Part shown: in pieces, positions 37,343-46,188 of the stretch
Layout: each line of letters opens with the position of its first letter
Numbering within the stretch: position 1 is the stretch's first letter
Origin: Noviherbaspirillum malthae
Lineage (GTDB): Bacteria > Pseudomonadota > Gammaproteobacteria > Burkholderiales > Burkholderiaceae_D
DNA length: 64,000 nt
Direction: 5' to 3'
Assembly (NCBI RefSeq): GCF_015352985.1
Contig: NZ_JACYXF010000007.1
Location: 62,001-126,000, forward strand
The notes under the pieces: model-generated
Database searches by the model: none
Seen by the model: only the letters and a program-made list of their open reading frames with translations
Told to the model about the DNA's origin: nothing
Position numbers and translations under genes: made by a program

Positions 37343-37588
37343 GTCGGCTCACAAAAATGCAAGGCATGCCAAGGCGAGAAGCGTGGCTTCGCTTCGGAAG
37401 GCGGCCCCGCTGCCGTGAGCGTGTCAAAAAGACACCGCTTTTAGGCCGGAAGCTTTGCGTCCCAATCTTTCAATTGGTTTGCCCTGCGGAAATATTTACT
37501 GAAGTATAGCAGCTTGCCGGAAAAAGCAAGCCTGTATTGTTAAAAGCTTCAAGGGCGCTCGGCGCTCTCCGGCAACCCTTGTCGATCC

Positions 37589-38233
37589 TCAGCGGAAGCG
37601 CACATCGCCGACAAAGGAATTGTGCTGCCGTTCATGGCCGAAGGTCGAGGCCGGTCCATGGCCGGGAATGAAGGTCACGTCGTCGCCGAGCGGCCACAGC
37701 TTGCTGCGGATGGAGTCGATCAGCGTGTCGTAATCGCCGCGAGGGAAGTCGGTGCGTCCGATCGAGCCCTGGAACAGCACGTCGCCGACAAAGGCCAGCC
37801 GCAGGCCTTCATGAAAGAACACCACATGGCCCGGCGTATGGCCGGGGCAGTGCAGCACCTGCAGCGTCTGTTCGCCGAAGCTCACCGTGTCGCCGTCTTC
37901 CAGCCAGCGGTCCGGTTCGAAGGCGTCGGCCGGCGTAAAACCGGGGCGCCGGGTCGATTCCGGCAGCCGGTCGATCCAGAACTTGTCTTCCCGCTGTGGC
38001 CCTTCGATGGGGACGCCGAATTCCTCGCGCACGATGCCGGCCGCGCCGCAATGATCGGTGTGGCCATGGGTCAGGAACACTTTTTCCAGCGTTACGCCCA
38101 GCTTTTCCAGCGCGGCGCGCAGGCGCGGCACCTCGCCACCGGGATCGACCAGCGCGGCGCGTTTGGTGTTTTCACAGATGAGGATGCTGCAGTTCTGCTG
38201 GTAGGGGGTGACGGGGACGATGGCGCATTTCAT
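37589..38233 (-). CDS. Metallo-beta-lactamase-fold hydrolase (glyoxalase II-like)
   Basis: A 214-residue hydrolase with the metal-binding THGHTDHCGAAG (about 55-66), a second histidine in HCPGHTPGHVVFF near 133, the bridging Asp in FVGDVLF near 152 and a final His in FIPGHGPAST near 195. This is the compact YcbL type of glyoxalase II-like enzyme, shorter than GloB. Substrate unproven; glutathione thioesters are the usual suggestion. Confidence 0.9.
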   Translation of the reverse strand: MKCAIVPVTPYQQNCSILICENTKRAALVDPGGEVPRLRAALEKLGVTLEKVFLTHGHTDHCGAAGIVREEFGVPIEGPQREDKFWIDRLPESTRRPGFTPADAFEPDRWLEDGDTVSFGEQTLQVLHCPGHTPGHVVFFHEGLRLAFVGDVLFQGSIGRTDFPRGDYDTLIDSIRSKLWPLGDDVTFIPGHGPASTFGHERQHNSFVGDVRFR

Positions 38234-38286
38234 GGCGGGCAGGGTGGAAAGACGGGAAACGGAATCATACCAAGCAAGGTGGCGGA

Positions 38287-38556
38287 CTAGGGCGTGTCAT
38301 CAATTGGTTTGTGAGTGCGAACGGGCCATAGGCGTTGCAGGCCTAGGCGCGGCGACGCGTCGTAGCCGGGGCTAGGGCAAGGAGCTGCAACACCGGCATG
38401 CGGCGCCTATGGCCCGTTCCCGAAGGGTTCTTGCCAAAACGCGTGCTACGGGCGTTGCATGGCTAGCCAAGGCGGCCAGCCTTGGCGTCGCCACGCGCCA
38501 CCCGTACGCGTTTTGGCAAGAACGCATCTCCCAAACCAATTGATGACACGCCCTAG
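38287..38556. mobile_element. MITE-like element, 270 bp, perfect terminal inverted repeats
   Basis: The ends are perfect 25-bp inverted repeats (38287-38311 and 38532-38556), outermost bases CTAG then GGCGTGTCATCAATTGG. The CTAG on both sides may be a 4-bp target duplication of the IS5 (YTAR) type. Inside are two hairpins: 15-bp arms at 38320-38334 / 38404-38418 and 17-bp arms at 38428-38444 / 38506-38522. No transposase is encoded, so it is non-autonomous. It fills most of the 455-bp gap between the MBL gene and the LRR effector gene. Confidence 0.8.
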
Positions 38557-38688
38557 TTTTTCAATTGATGAAAACTGATGAAACCAGATTGCCGCAAGGA
38601 GGATAGCCATCAATGCGAAAGCGCTCTTGCACTGCGTTTGAGCGCTTCCCCTCAAGCGTCATGAAAGCCTGTGAAACAGCATCGCGCG

Positions 38689-40980
38689 TCAGTACTGAAC
38701 AACCTGAATAGTTTCGGGCAAGTTCTTCAATGCGGCATCAGTCAACTTGGCGCATCCCTTCACGGACAGATATTCAAGCCAAGGGGGCAGCCTGCCCGGA
38801 GTGAGTGCCGCGTCGGTGATGTCATCATTGTCGGACAAATCAAGATACCGCAGTTTGTCAAAGCTGCTCAGATCCGTCAGGTGATCGTCGCCAAGCCCTG
38901 CAAAGGACGACAGGCTCAGATGGGTAAGGTTATCCTTCACGGAGGCCAGTGCATGCTGGAGCGTTGCCATATCGAAAGTAGGATCTGAGCTGCTTAGACT
39001 GAGATTTTCCAGGGCGGGAAGCTGGCCCAGGTCTACGGATTTAAGAACATCCATACTGGATGCATTCAGGCTCTTGAGCGATGCAAGAGGTGGTAATACT
39101 AAATTCGTGATGATAAAAGATGAAGACACATCGAGGCGTTCAAGATTGGGCGTCTTTTTCAATGCATCATTTAGACCATCTTCGCTTACCATTGAGAATG
39201 AAATAGCAGAGGATGACATTTCAAGGCTTGTAAGCCTGCTCCCGCATTTTTCCAATATTTGATTAAGCGTTTCATCACGAAGGCGATGTCCTACGTTGGA
39301 GATGTTAAGCCCTGTGAGTTCATTTGCCCTTTCTAATGCATTTAGGAAACTATTGAAATTTCTGTTTATCAGGTCGCTGCATCCGGCCACATTGAGCTGT
39401 TCGAGATTTGGTACATGCGCAGATGCATCATCAAAATTCTGGCCTGTCAGTCCTTCCATGTTGGAAAGATCCAGATGCGTGAGTCCTCTTGCCCTCAGCA
39501 GCACATCGGAAAGCATGTGGGCGGTGCCACTATCGATGTTCAAGTCCGCTAGGACCAGATGCGTGAGATTCGGCGCTCCAGTCAATGCATTTGCTATCCC
39601 TTGAAGCGTTAAAGTGCCGCATCCGCTTAGATTGAGATAGGTAAGGTTTAGCTTTTTTTCCAGTGCACCTGCAAGCGTGCCATCGTTGAGGCAGTTGGGA
39701 TTATTTGCCAGATTGTGATCCCCATATTCGGACACATTCAAATGTGTGAGATTTGAAAGATGATAAAGCGCTCCGCGAACGTCGAGGTATCCAATTGAAT
39801 GATTAGGATTGGACAGGCGCATATTCAAATGCGTAAGTCCGCTTAATTTTTTTGGTATTTCAAGAAGATTTCTTTCGTTTAATGTATGCAAGACCTTGTT
39901 TCCGGATACAGTGAGTTGCTTGAGTTGCTCTGGCTTGGGTATGCGGTTGTTCAGCAAGTTTTCTACTCCATCCATGGATAAATTGTCGCAGTTCAAAACA
40001 TTGAGCGACTCAAGGCGTCCCAATTGCCGACGCATCAGATCGCGTAATTCGCCATTCTTGAAATGTAGGCTATCAAAGTTTCCTTTAGTGAAAACAAGGG
40101 ACCGAATCTGATCTTCTCCGTGGGTACACAAAGCTGCTTTGAGATCTTCTGTTGAAGACACATTAATATTAGGAAACGTCAGTTTTCCAATTGCGTCTGC
40201 AAACTTTGCTATCAGGCGATACCGCTTTCTATCTGCAAGCGGCAACATGGAAAGGATCTGAAGTTGAATCTCCGGCGGCAGGTCGGATAGATTCCTTGTC
40301 TTGTTAATGTCATGCTTTTCGGGAAATTGGGTTCCGACATCCGTGAATTGGCGTTCGGCTGCAGCCGGACTGGGCGGGGTACCAGTTTGAGCTGGGGCAT
40401 CAGCTGGCCTGGTAGAGAAAAGCGCTGTTTGTGAAGAACCTGCGCTTGCGGTCTCGTCGTTCGGAGATGGCGGTAGCGGAATATCAGCAGGGTTTGCCGC
40501 TGACAACGCTACTTGTGAAGAATTCGAGCTTGCGGTGTCGCCGGCCAGAGATGGCGATGGCGGAGTACCGACGGAATCAGCCATACTCGGAACTGGAGGA
40601 ATATCAGCAGGGTTTGCCACTGACAACGCTACTTGTGGAGAATTCAAGCTTGCGGTTTCGCCGGCCAGAGGTGGCGATGGCGGAGTACCGACGGAATCAG
40701 CCATACTCGGAACTGGAGATGGTGTTGGTTCAGATGGGCGGGCGGGCAGTGCGGTAGCGCCATCGCCCGGGTGACGAGCAGGCCTCAACTTTTTTATCAA
40801 ACTTTGCGCCAAACTTCGTCCTATAAACGTCGGAGTCGGCTGCCGTGATTGCTGCACCGAGGGTGGATCAGCCGTCCCGGCAGAAGGGTTTGCCGCGGCT
40901 GTGGTTGCCGCTGCCTGATCAAATGCCGGGTTTGAAGGTGAATTGCAACTGGATGAAAAGTGCAGATTCTTTAAATGCAT
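38689..40980 (-). CDS. F-box/leucine-rich-repeat protein, candidate type III effector (GALA-like)
   Basis: A 763-residue protein. Residues 1-225 are Ser/Pro/Ala-rich and disordered with an N-terminus rich in Asn/Ser and a 40-residue direct repeat (about 88-168). An F-box-like motif follows near 228-262 (NLSDLPPEIQLQILSMLPL, then ADRKRYRLIAKF). From about 290 to the end run some 15 leucine-rich repeats (LTHLNVSEY, LTYLNLSGCG, LTHLDLSNM, LRYLDLSDN). F-box plus LRR is the design of Ralstonia GALA effectors, which hijack plant SCF ubiquitin ligases. A perfect hrp box stands about 175 bp upstream of ATG 40980 (AGGAAAA before it); a GTG at 41064 is an alternative. GC is clearly lower than in neighbours. 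No signal peptide or membrane helix. Confidence 0.85.
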   Translation of the reverse strand: MHLKNLHFSSSCNSPSNPAFDQAAATTAAANPSAGTADPPSVQQSRQPTPTFIGRSLAQSLIKKLRPARHPGDGATALPARPSEPTPSPVPSMADSVGTPPSPPLAGETASLNSPQVALSVANPADIPPVPSMADSVGTPPSPSLAGDTASSNSSQVALSAANPADIPLPPSPNDETASAGSSQTALFSTRPADAPAQTGTPPSPAAAERQFTDVGTQFPEKHDINKTRNLSDLPPEIQLQILSMLPLADRKRYRLIAKFADAIGKLTFPNINVSSTEDLKAALCTHGEDQIRSLVFTKGNFDSLHFKNGELRDLMRRQLGRLESLNVLNCDNLSMDGVENLLNNRIPKPEQLKQLTVSGNKVLHTLNERNLLEIPKKLSGLTHLNMRLSNPNHSIGYLDVRGALYHLSNLTHLNVSEYGDHNLANNPNCLNDGTLAGALEKKLNLTYLNLSGCGTLTLQGIANALTGAPNLTHLVLADLNIDSGTAHMLSDVLLRARGLTHLDLSNMEGLTGQNFDDASAHVPNLEQLNVAGCSDLINRNFNSFLNALERANELTGLNISNVGHRLRDETLNQILEKCGSRLTSLEMSSSAISFSMVSEDGLNDALKKTPNLERLDVSSSFIITNLVLPPLASLKSLNASSMDVLKSVDLGQLPALENLSLSSSDPTFDMATLQHALASVKDNLTHLSLSSFAGLGDDHLTDLSSFDKLRYLDLSDNDDITDAALTPGRLPPWLEYLSVKGCAKLTDAALKNLPETIQVVQY
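40478..40717. repeat. Two 120-bp direct repeats inside the LRR effector gene
   Basis: Near-identical units 40478-40597 and 40598-40717 in frame with the gene, each coding a 40-residue Pro/Ser-rich stretch built on NPADIPPVPSMADSVGTPPS. A partial, diverged third copy precedes them (about 40400-40477). They enlarge the disordered N-terminal linker. Confidence 0.85.
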
Positions 40981-41154
40981 TTCAGTGATTTTCCTGGTGA
41001 AAGTGTTATGAGAAGTGTGCCGGGTTTGCAGTGCGCCGCGACCGTAGACGGCGGTATGAGACACAGCACCGGCTTTCTCGCCGTAAAAGCCTTCTTCCGG
41101 AGGATCGCTTGATCGCTTAATGGCTTAGTTATGCCGCGTCCGGAGAAGAGCGAT

Positions 41155-41183
41155 TAAGTGGCACTTTCCCGCCAGCCGGTTCC
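41155..41183 (-). promoter_or_regulatory. hrp box (HrpL-type ECF sigma promoter), perfect consensus
   Basis: On the minus strand: T, GGAACC, 16 bases, CCACTTA. It matches the hrp-box consensus GGAACC-N16-CCACNNA at every defined position. It lies in the 264-bp gap between the GlxA-type regulator stop and the LRR effector gene and faces the effector gene. Confidence 0.85.
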
Positions 41184-41244
41184 ATTCGACAGGATGTTAA
41201 TTCCTGCCGCTCTTCATGACTTCATGGCATGCCTTGGAGAGCCG

Positions 41245-42246
41245 TTATTGGCGCAAGCCGAAGCGCGCCCGGTATTCACGCGGCGTCAGCCGCGTGCTGC
41301 GCTTGAACACCTTGCTGAAGGTCGAGACATCCTCGTAGCCGCAGCGGCCGGTGATGTCTTCCAGCGACAGCCGTGTCGATTCCAGCAGCGCCTTGGCGCG
41401 CTCCACCGCGAGCTGCTGCGCATACTGGATCGGGCTCATGCCGAGCGCCTGGCGGAAGCGGCGCAGAAGGGTGCGCGGCGTGGTGTTGCAGTGCTCGGCC
41501 AACGCTGTCATGGTCCAGGACTGGTCCATGTGCTTGTTCAGCCAGCGCCGCGCCCGGTCGATCACCGCATGTCCTTGGTCCTGCATCAGCGCCGTGGCGA
41601 TATAGGGCGCCTGGCTGCTGCGGTTGCCGTCCATGACCAGCACCTTGGCGACGCTCTGGCGCAGGGCGTCGCCGCCGAAGCGGCCGACCAGCCACAGCGA
41701 CAGATCCAGATAAGAAGTGATGCCGCCGGAAGAAATGAACTGGCCGTCCTCGACCACCAGCTGTTCCGCATCCAGCGCCACATCCGGATAGCGCTTGCGG
41801 AAGAAATTGCCGAGCCACCAGCTAGTGGTGGCGCGCCGCCCGTCGAGCAGGCCGGCCTGCGCCACCAGGCAGGTGCTGGAGCAGCTGGAGATGATGGGTC
41901 TGTCCAGCTGCGCATAGCGCCGCAGCAGATCCGCTTCCGGGCCGAGCTGTTCCAGCTGCGGCGTCAGCTCGTGCGGATCGGTATGGTCGATGCCGGGCAG
42001 CATGAGCGCATCGAATGCATCCAGATCGGCAGGGCCGATGGTGAAGCCGAGGCCACCGACCTGCACATTCCCTTCGCCGCGCGCGCCGAACCATTGCGCT
42101 TCGAAATGCACGCGCTGTGCCGCCGGCCGGTAGCCGGACAGCGCGGTGGCGATGCGGAACACGTCGAGTGGCAGCACCGCGCCGCTGCGCAGGCAGCCGG
42201 GATAGATCAGCACGCCGATGCGAATGGTTTTGGGAGATTCGGACAT
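41245..42246 (-). CDS. GlxA-family transcriptional regulator (DJ-1 domain + AraC HTH)
   Basis: A 333-residue regulator. Residues 8-200 form a DJ-1/PfpI-like domain with the cysteine elbow SSCSSTCLVAQAGLL near 122, and the C-terminus is an AraC-type double helix-turn-helix (MTALAEHCNTTPRTLLRRFR, then ITGRCGYEDVSTFSKVFKR). GlxA-type regulators control catabolism of small nitrogenous compounds. Divergent from the tautomerase/MAPEG pair, which may be its target. Confidence 0.92.
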   Translation of the reverse strand: MSESPKTIRIGVLIYPGCLRSGAVLPLDVFRIATALSGYRPAAQRVHFEAQWFGARGEGNVQVGGLGFTIGPADLDAFDALMLPGIDHTDPHELTPQLEQLGPEADLLRRYAQLDRPIISSCSSTCLVAQAGLLDGRRATTSWWLGNFFRKRYPDVALDAEQLVVEDGQFISSGGITSYLDLSLWLVGRFGGDALRQSVAKVLVMDGNRSSQAPYIATALMQDQGHAVIDRARRWLNKHMDQSWTMTALAEHCNTTPRTLLRRFRQALGMSPIQYAQQLAVERAKALLESTRLSLEDITGRCGYEDVSTFSKVFKRSTRLTPREYRARFGLRQ

Positions 42247-42344
42247 GTGTCGGATTTAACCATAAATATGTCGTTTCCGACAATGGCCGCCATGACGGCT
42301 CGCTTCGATAATGGCGGCACGATCAACAGCACATGGAGCCGCAC

Positions 42345-42608
42345 ATGCCTTTTCTCGAACTGCATACCGTCAAGGGTTTGCTGTCCCCGGAACAGAAACG
42401 CTATCTGATGGAAAAGTTTTCCGACCTGCTGGTGGAGGTTGAGGGCGGAGGCGATCCCGAATTCCGCAAGATGGTATGGATCAATATCGACGAACGCGAG
42501 GCGTCCTGCTGGCGGATCGGCGAATTGTGGCCGACCGAGGAAGCCGTCGCGCGCCATGTCGAGGCGAGAGAAGCGATGCGCAAGGCAGTACCGGGAGCGC
42601 AGCAATGA
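42345..42608 (+). CDS. Tautomerase-superfamily protein
   Basis: An 87-residue protein starting MPFLELHTVKGLLSPEQKR, with Pro at position 2 that would be the catalytic Pro1 after Met removal, as in 4-oxalocrotonate tautomerase and PptA. Start ATG 42345 is set by GGAG seven bases upstream. Its stop overlaps the MAPEG start (ATGA). Substrate unknown. Confidence 0.82.
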   Translation: MPFLELHTVKGLLSPEQKRYLMEKFSDLLVEVEGGGDPEFRKMVWINIDEREASCWRIGELWPTEEAVARHVEAREAMRKAVPGAQQ

Positions 42609-43036
42609 ACGCCTATCCGGCCTTGCCCGTCTTCGCTATGGCGCTGGCGGCGCTGTTCCTCAAGACTACGCTGACCAGCTTTCTGCAGATCGCCACCCGC
42701 TTCCGCAGCCGCAGCTTCACCGTGCCGGAAGACGCGGCGATGGTCGGTGTGCGTCCGAAGGAAGCGGAAGCGCCGCTGGTGCAGCGCTGTGCCAGCATCT
42801 GGCGAAATGATGTCGAGAACCTGCCGCTGTTTCTTGCGCTGGCGCTGACCTATGTGCTGCTGGGCGCATCGAAGGAATCGGCGCAGCTGCTGTTCGCGCT
42901 CTACGTCGCCGCGCGCTATGCGCACACCGTCATCTACCTGCGCGGCTTGCAGCCGTGGAGGGCGCTGAGTTTTCTGGCCGGGCTGCTCATCTGCTGGATC
43001 ATTGCGGTGCGCATTGTGATGCTGTTGCTGCAGTAA
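42605..43036 (+). CDS. MAPEG-family membrane protein
   Basis: A 143-residue protein with four hydrophobic helices and the MAPEG core: DVENLPLFLALALTYVLLG (about 68-87) and the ARYAHTVIYLRGLQPWRALS region (about 100-120). MAPEG proteins include glutathione-dependent membrane enzymes. ATG 42605 overlaps the tautomerase stop by 4 bp, so the two are translated together. About 190 bp with no visible gene follow. Confidence 0.88.
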   Translation: MNAYPALPVFAMALAALFLKTTLTSFLQIATRFRSRSFTVPEDAAMVGVRPKEAEAPLVQRCASIWRNDVENLPLFLALALTYVLLGASKESAQLLFALYVAARYAHTVIYLRGLQPWRALSFLAGLLICWIIAVRIVMLLLQ

Positions 43037-43223
43037 AGACAGTAGGTAGTTGATCAGCGGCTCACCGGTCAGCAGACTTGGGGAATCTGCAGGGGCACCG
43101 AGCGAACCAGCTACTGATTGCGTGACTCACAGATGATGACGAGTCAGCGATTCAATCACCGCTATGGCACTCAATAGCAAAAACCCGCTTACCATTGGCA
43201 TACTGAAATACCCTTCGGTCTAG

Positions 43224-44495
43224 TTACTGCCCCAACCTGAAATCCACCTGCTCCGGCCGCCCCGGCAAATTAAGCTCCGCACGCGCCGCCGGCGACCGGC
43301 TGATCACCCGCCCTCGCCGCAGCACATAGCGGCGCGGCGCACGCAGGCGAATCGCCTCGATCGCACTGCCCGCATCGAGAATCACCAGATCCGCATAGCA
43401 GCCCGCCTGCAAGCCATAGCCTTCCAGGCCGAGAATGCGCGCTGGCGTTTCGGTCACCGCGTCGAAGCAGGCGCGCATCGCTTCCTGGCTGGTCATCTGC
43501 GCCACGTGCAGGCCCATGTGGGCGACTTCGAGCATGTCGCCCGAGCCCATGCCGTACCACGGGTCCATCACGCAGTCGTGGCCGAAGGCGACGTCGACGC
43601 CGGCGGCCATCAGTTCCGGCACGCGGGTCATGCCGCGGCGTTTCGGATAGGTGTCGTGGCGGCCCTGCAGCGTGATGTTGATCAGCGGGTTGGCAATCGC
43701 CGCGACGCCGGATTCGGCGATCAGCGGCAGCAGCTTGCTGACGTAATAGTTGTCCATCGAATGCATCGAGGTCAGGTGCGAGCCGGCGACGCGGCCGTGC
43801 AGGCCGAGCCGGTTCGCATGATAGGCGAGCGTTTCGATGTGGCGCGACATCGGGTCGTCGGATTCGTCGCAATGCATGTCCACGCGCAAACCCTTGTCGG
43901 CAGCGAATTCGCACAGCAGCCGCACCGATTCCGCGCCTTCGGCCATGGTGCGCTCGAAATGCGGGATGCCGCCCACCACGTCCACGCCCATCGCGATGGC
44001 CCGCTTGAGATTGTCGAATGCGGTCGGGCTGCGCAGCAGGCCGTCCTGCGGGAAGGCCACCAGCTGCAGGTCGAGATAGGGCGCCACGCGGCGCTTGACT
44101 TCGAGCAGCGCCTCCACCGCCAGCAGGCGGTCGTCGCAGACGTCGACATGGCTGCGAATGGCCAGCAGTCCGCGCGCCGCCGCCCAGTCGCAATACTGCA
44201 TCGCCCGCTCGATCAGCGCTTCCTGCGCCAGCAGCGGCTTGAGCTCGCCCCACAGCGCAATGCCTTCGAGCAGCGTGCCCGACTGATTCACGCGCGGCTG
44301 GCCGTGGCTGAGCGTCGAATCCATGTGGAAGTGGGCATCGACGAAAGGCGGCGCCACGAGGTCGCCGTTGGCATCGATCTCCTGCCTGCCTTTCATGGCA
44401 AGGTCGGTGCCGATGGCGGCGATCTTGTCTCCGCTGATCGCGATGTCGGCGCGGGTATGGTCGGGCAGGGTGGCGTTGCGTATGACGAGATCCAT
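43224..44495 (-). CDS. Cytosine deaminase-type amidohydrolase
   Basis: A 423-residue metal-dependent amidohydrolase of the CodA group. Metal ligands: His55 and His57 in FVDAHFHMDS, His in DMHCDESDD near 210, His in GSHLTSMHSMD near 240, and Asp in FGHDCVMDPWYG near 313. These match cytosine/isoguanine-type deaminases; exact base specificity is not provable here. AGAGGAAG precedes ATG 44495. Divergent from the K+ channel gene. Confidence 0.9.
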   Translation of the reverse strand: MDLVIRNATLPDHTRADIAISGDKIAAIGTDLAMKGRQEIDANGDLVAPPFVDAHFHMDSTLSHGQPRVNQSGTLLEGIALWGELKPLLAQEALIERAMQYCDWAAARGLLAIRSHVDVCDDRLLAVEALLEVKRRVAPYLDLQLVAFPQDGLLRSPTAFDNLKRAIAMGVDVVGGIPHFERTMAEGAESVRLLCEFAADKGLRVDMHCDESDDPMSRHIETLAYHANRLGLHGRVAGSHLTSMHSMDNYYVSKLLPLIAESGVAAIANPLINITLQGRHDTYPKRRGMTRVPELMAAGVDVAFGHDCVMDPWYGMGSGDMLEVAHMGLHVAQMTSQEAMRACFDAVTETPARILGLEGYGLQAGCYADLVILDAGSAIEAIRLRAPRRYVLRRGRVISRSPAARAELNLPGRPEQVDFRLGQ

Positions 44496-44690
44496 GCGGC
44501 TATCTTCCTCTATGGTGATGAATACAGTCTGATTGTTGCAGCATCCTGCAAGGAAATGGTGCGTTTGCCCAAGGAAAGGGAAAGCTTTTGCCGCTGGTGC
44601 AAGAAGGGTGCCGGTGCGCAAGCTGCCAAAGCGGCAATACCGGTCCTGTAGAATCGCGCCTGTCCGGATTTCGCACGACTGCCAGCCATC

Positions 44691-45599
44691 ATGACCCAGC
44701 GTACCCATTCTTCTGCCAGTGCATCGCCGCGCGCACACAAGCCTGCCGACCCCGCAGTTTATTTCGGCCGCCCGGCGCCGGGCTGGCGCGCCCGCCTGTT
44801 CACCATCATCTTCGAGGCCGACACGCTGCCGGGCCGGATATTCGACTTCAGCCTGATCGCGGCCATCCTGCTGAGCGTGGTGGTTGTCATGCTCGACAGC
44901 ATCGAGGGCATCAACTTCCGCCACGGCCGCCTGTTCGGCGGGCTGGAGTGGTTCTTCACGATCCTGTTCACGCTGGAATACATCGGCCGCCTGTGCTGCG
45001 TGCGGCATCCGATGCGCTATGCGACCAGCTTCTTCGGCATCATCGACCTGCTGGCCATCGTTCCATCCTTTGCGGCGCTGCTGATGCCGGAACTGCATGC
45101 GCTGATCGACTTCCGCCTGCTGCGCTTGCTGCGCATGTTCCGGCTGCTCAAGCTGACCTCCTACATCGAGGAATATTCGATGCTGGGCAATGCGCTGATT
45201 GCCAGCCGCCGCAAGATATTCATCTTCCTGTCGGTGGTGGCGATCCTGGTGGTGCTCAACGGCACACTGATGTACGTGATCGAGGGCGGACCGGGCACCG
45301 CCTTCAGCAGCATCCCGACCGCCGTCTATTTCGCGATCACCGCGGTCACCACGGTCGGCTTCGGCGACATCACGCCCAGGACCGATCTCGGCCGCGCGAT
45401 CACTTCGCTGTCGATGCTGATCGGCTGGTCGATCCTCGCGGTGCCGACCGGCATCATCACTTCCGAAATGACGCTGCAGAAGGTGCAGCCCAAGCCGACC
45501 ACCCGCACCTGCCCGGAATGCCTGGCCAGCGGGCTGGACGCCGATGCCAACTTCTGCCAGAGCTGCGGCTCGCGCCTGCCGCATTACGAGCATGACTGA
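44691..45599 (+). CDS. Voltage-gated-type potassium channel with C-terminal zinc ribbon
   Basis: A 302-residue channel: helices S1-S3 from about 52 to 130, an S4-like basic helix (FRLLRLLRMFRLLKL, 141-155), S5, the pore with selectivity filter TTVGFGD (220-226), and S6. The tail carries four cysteines (274, 277, 289, 292) in CPECLASG...FCQSCGSRL, a zinc-ribbon pattern that may set tetramer assembly or sense metal/redox state. Classic KvAP-like core otherwise. Confidence 0.9.
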   Translation: MTQRTHSSASASPRAHKPADPAVYFGRPAPGWRARLFTIIFEADTLPGRIFDFSLIAAILLSVVVVMLDSIEGINFRHGRLFGGLEWFFTILFTLEYIGRLCCVRHPMRYATSFFGIIDLLAIVPSFAALLMPELHALIDFRLLRLLRMFRLLKLTSYIEEYSMLGNALIASRRKIFIFLSVVAILVVLNGTLMYVIEGGPGTAFSSIPTAVYFAITAVTTVGFGDITPRTDLGRAITSLSMLIGWSILAVPTGIITSEMTLQKVQPKPTTRTCPECLASGLDADANFCQSCGSRLPHYEHD

Positions 45600-45620
45600 G
45601 TGGGCTGACTGCAGATTCGT

Positions 45621-45941
<321 letters not shown>

Positions 45942-46188
45942 GTCGTCGGGTTTGTTGTCTAAGTTCCATTTCCTGCAAAAAGCCGAATTTAATTCACCTT
46001 TGGCCCGCGAAGGAAAACAAATTGATACAAAACCTCGGTTTACGTAAAAAGAACGCAAGATAATTTTGCACGACCTTGTCCATAATCCTCAGCCGTGACT
46101 CAACCAGTTCACAGCGCTGGCGCTGGCCGAAAGCCGAAGGTGCTCTAATCGCCGTGCCATGGAGAAGATACTTAAACGAGGAAACCAC

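Noticed and set aside
37421..37435. GTGTC-AAAAA-GACAC as a terminator
   Set aside because: Only a 5-bp stem with a short T stretch; too weak to call.
40588..40620. GGAACT inside the LRR gene as a third hrp box
   Set aside because: The downstream element at 15-16 bp is not CCACNNA and it lies within coding repeats.
43037..43223. Small gene in the gap after the MAPEG gene
   Set aside because: No ribosome binding site or convincing coding pattern was seen.
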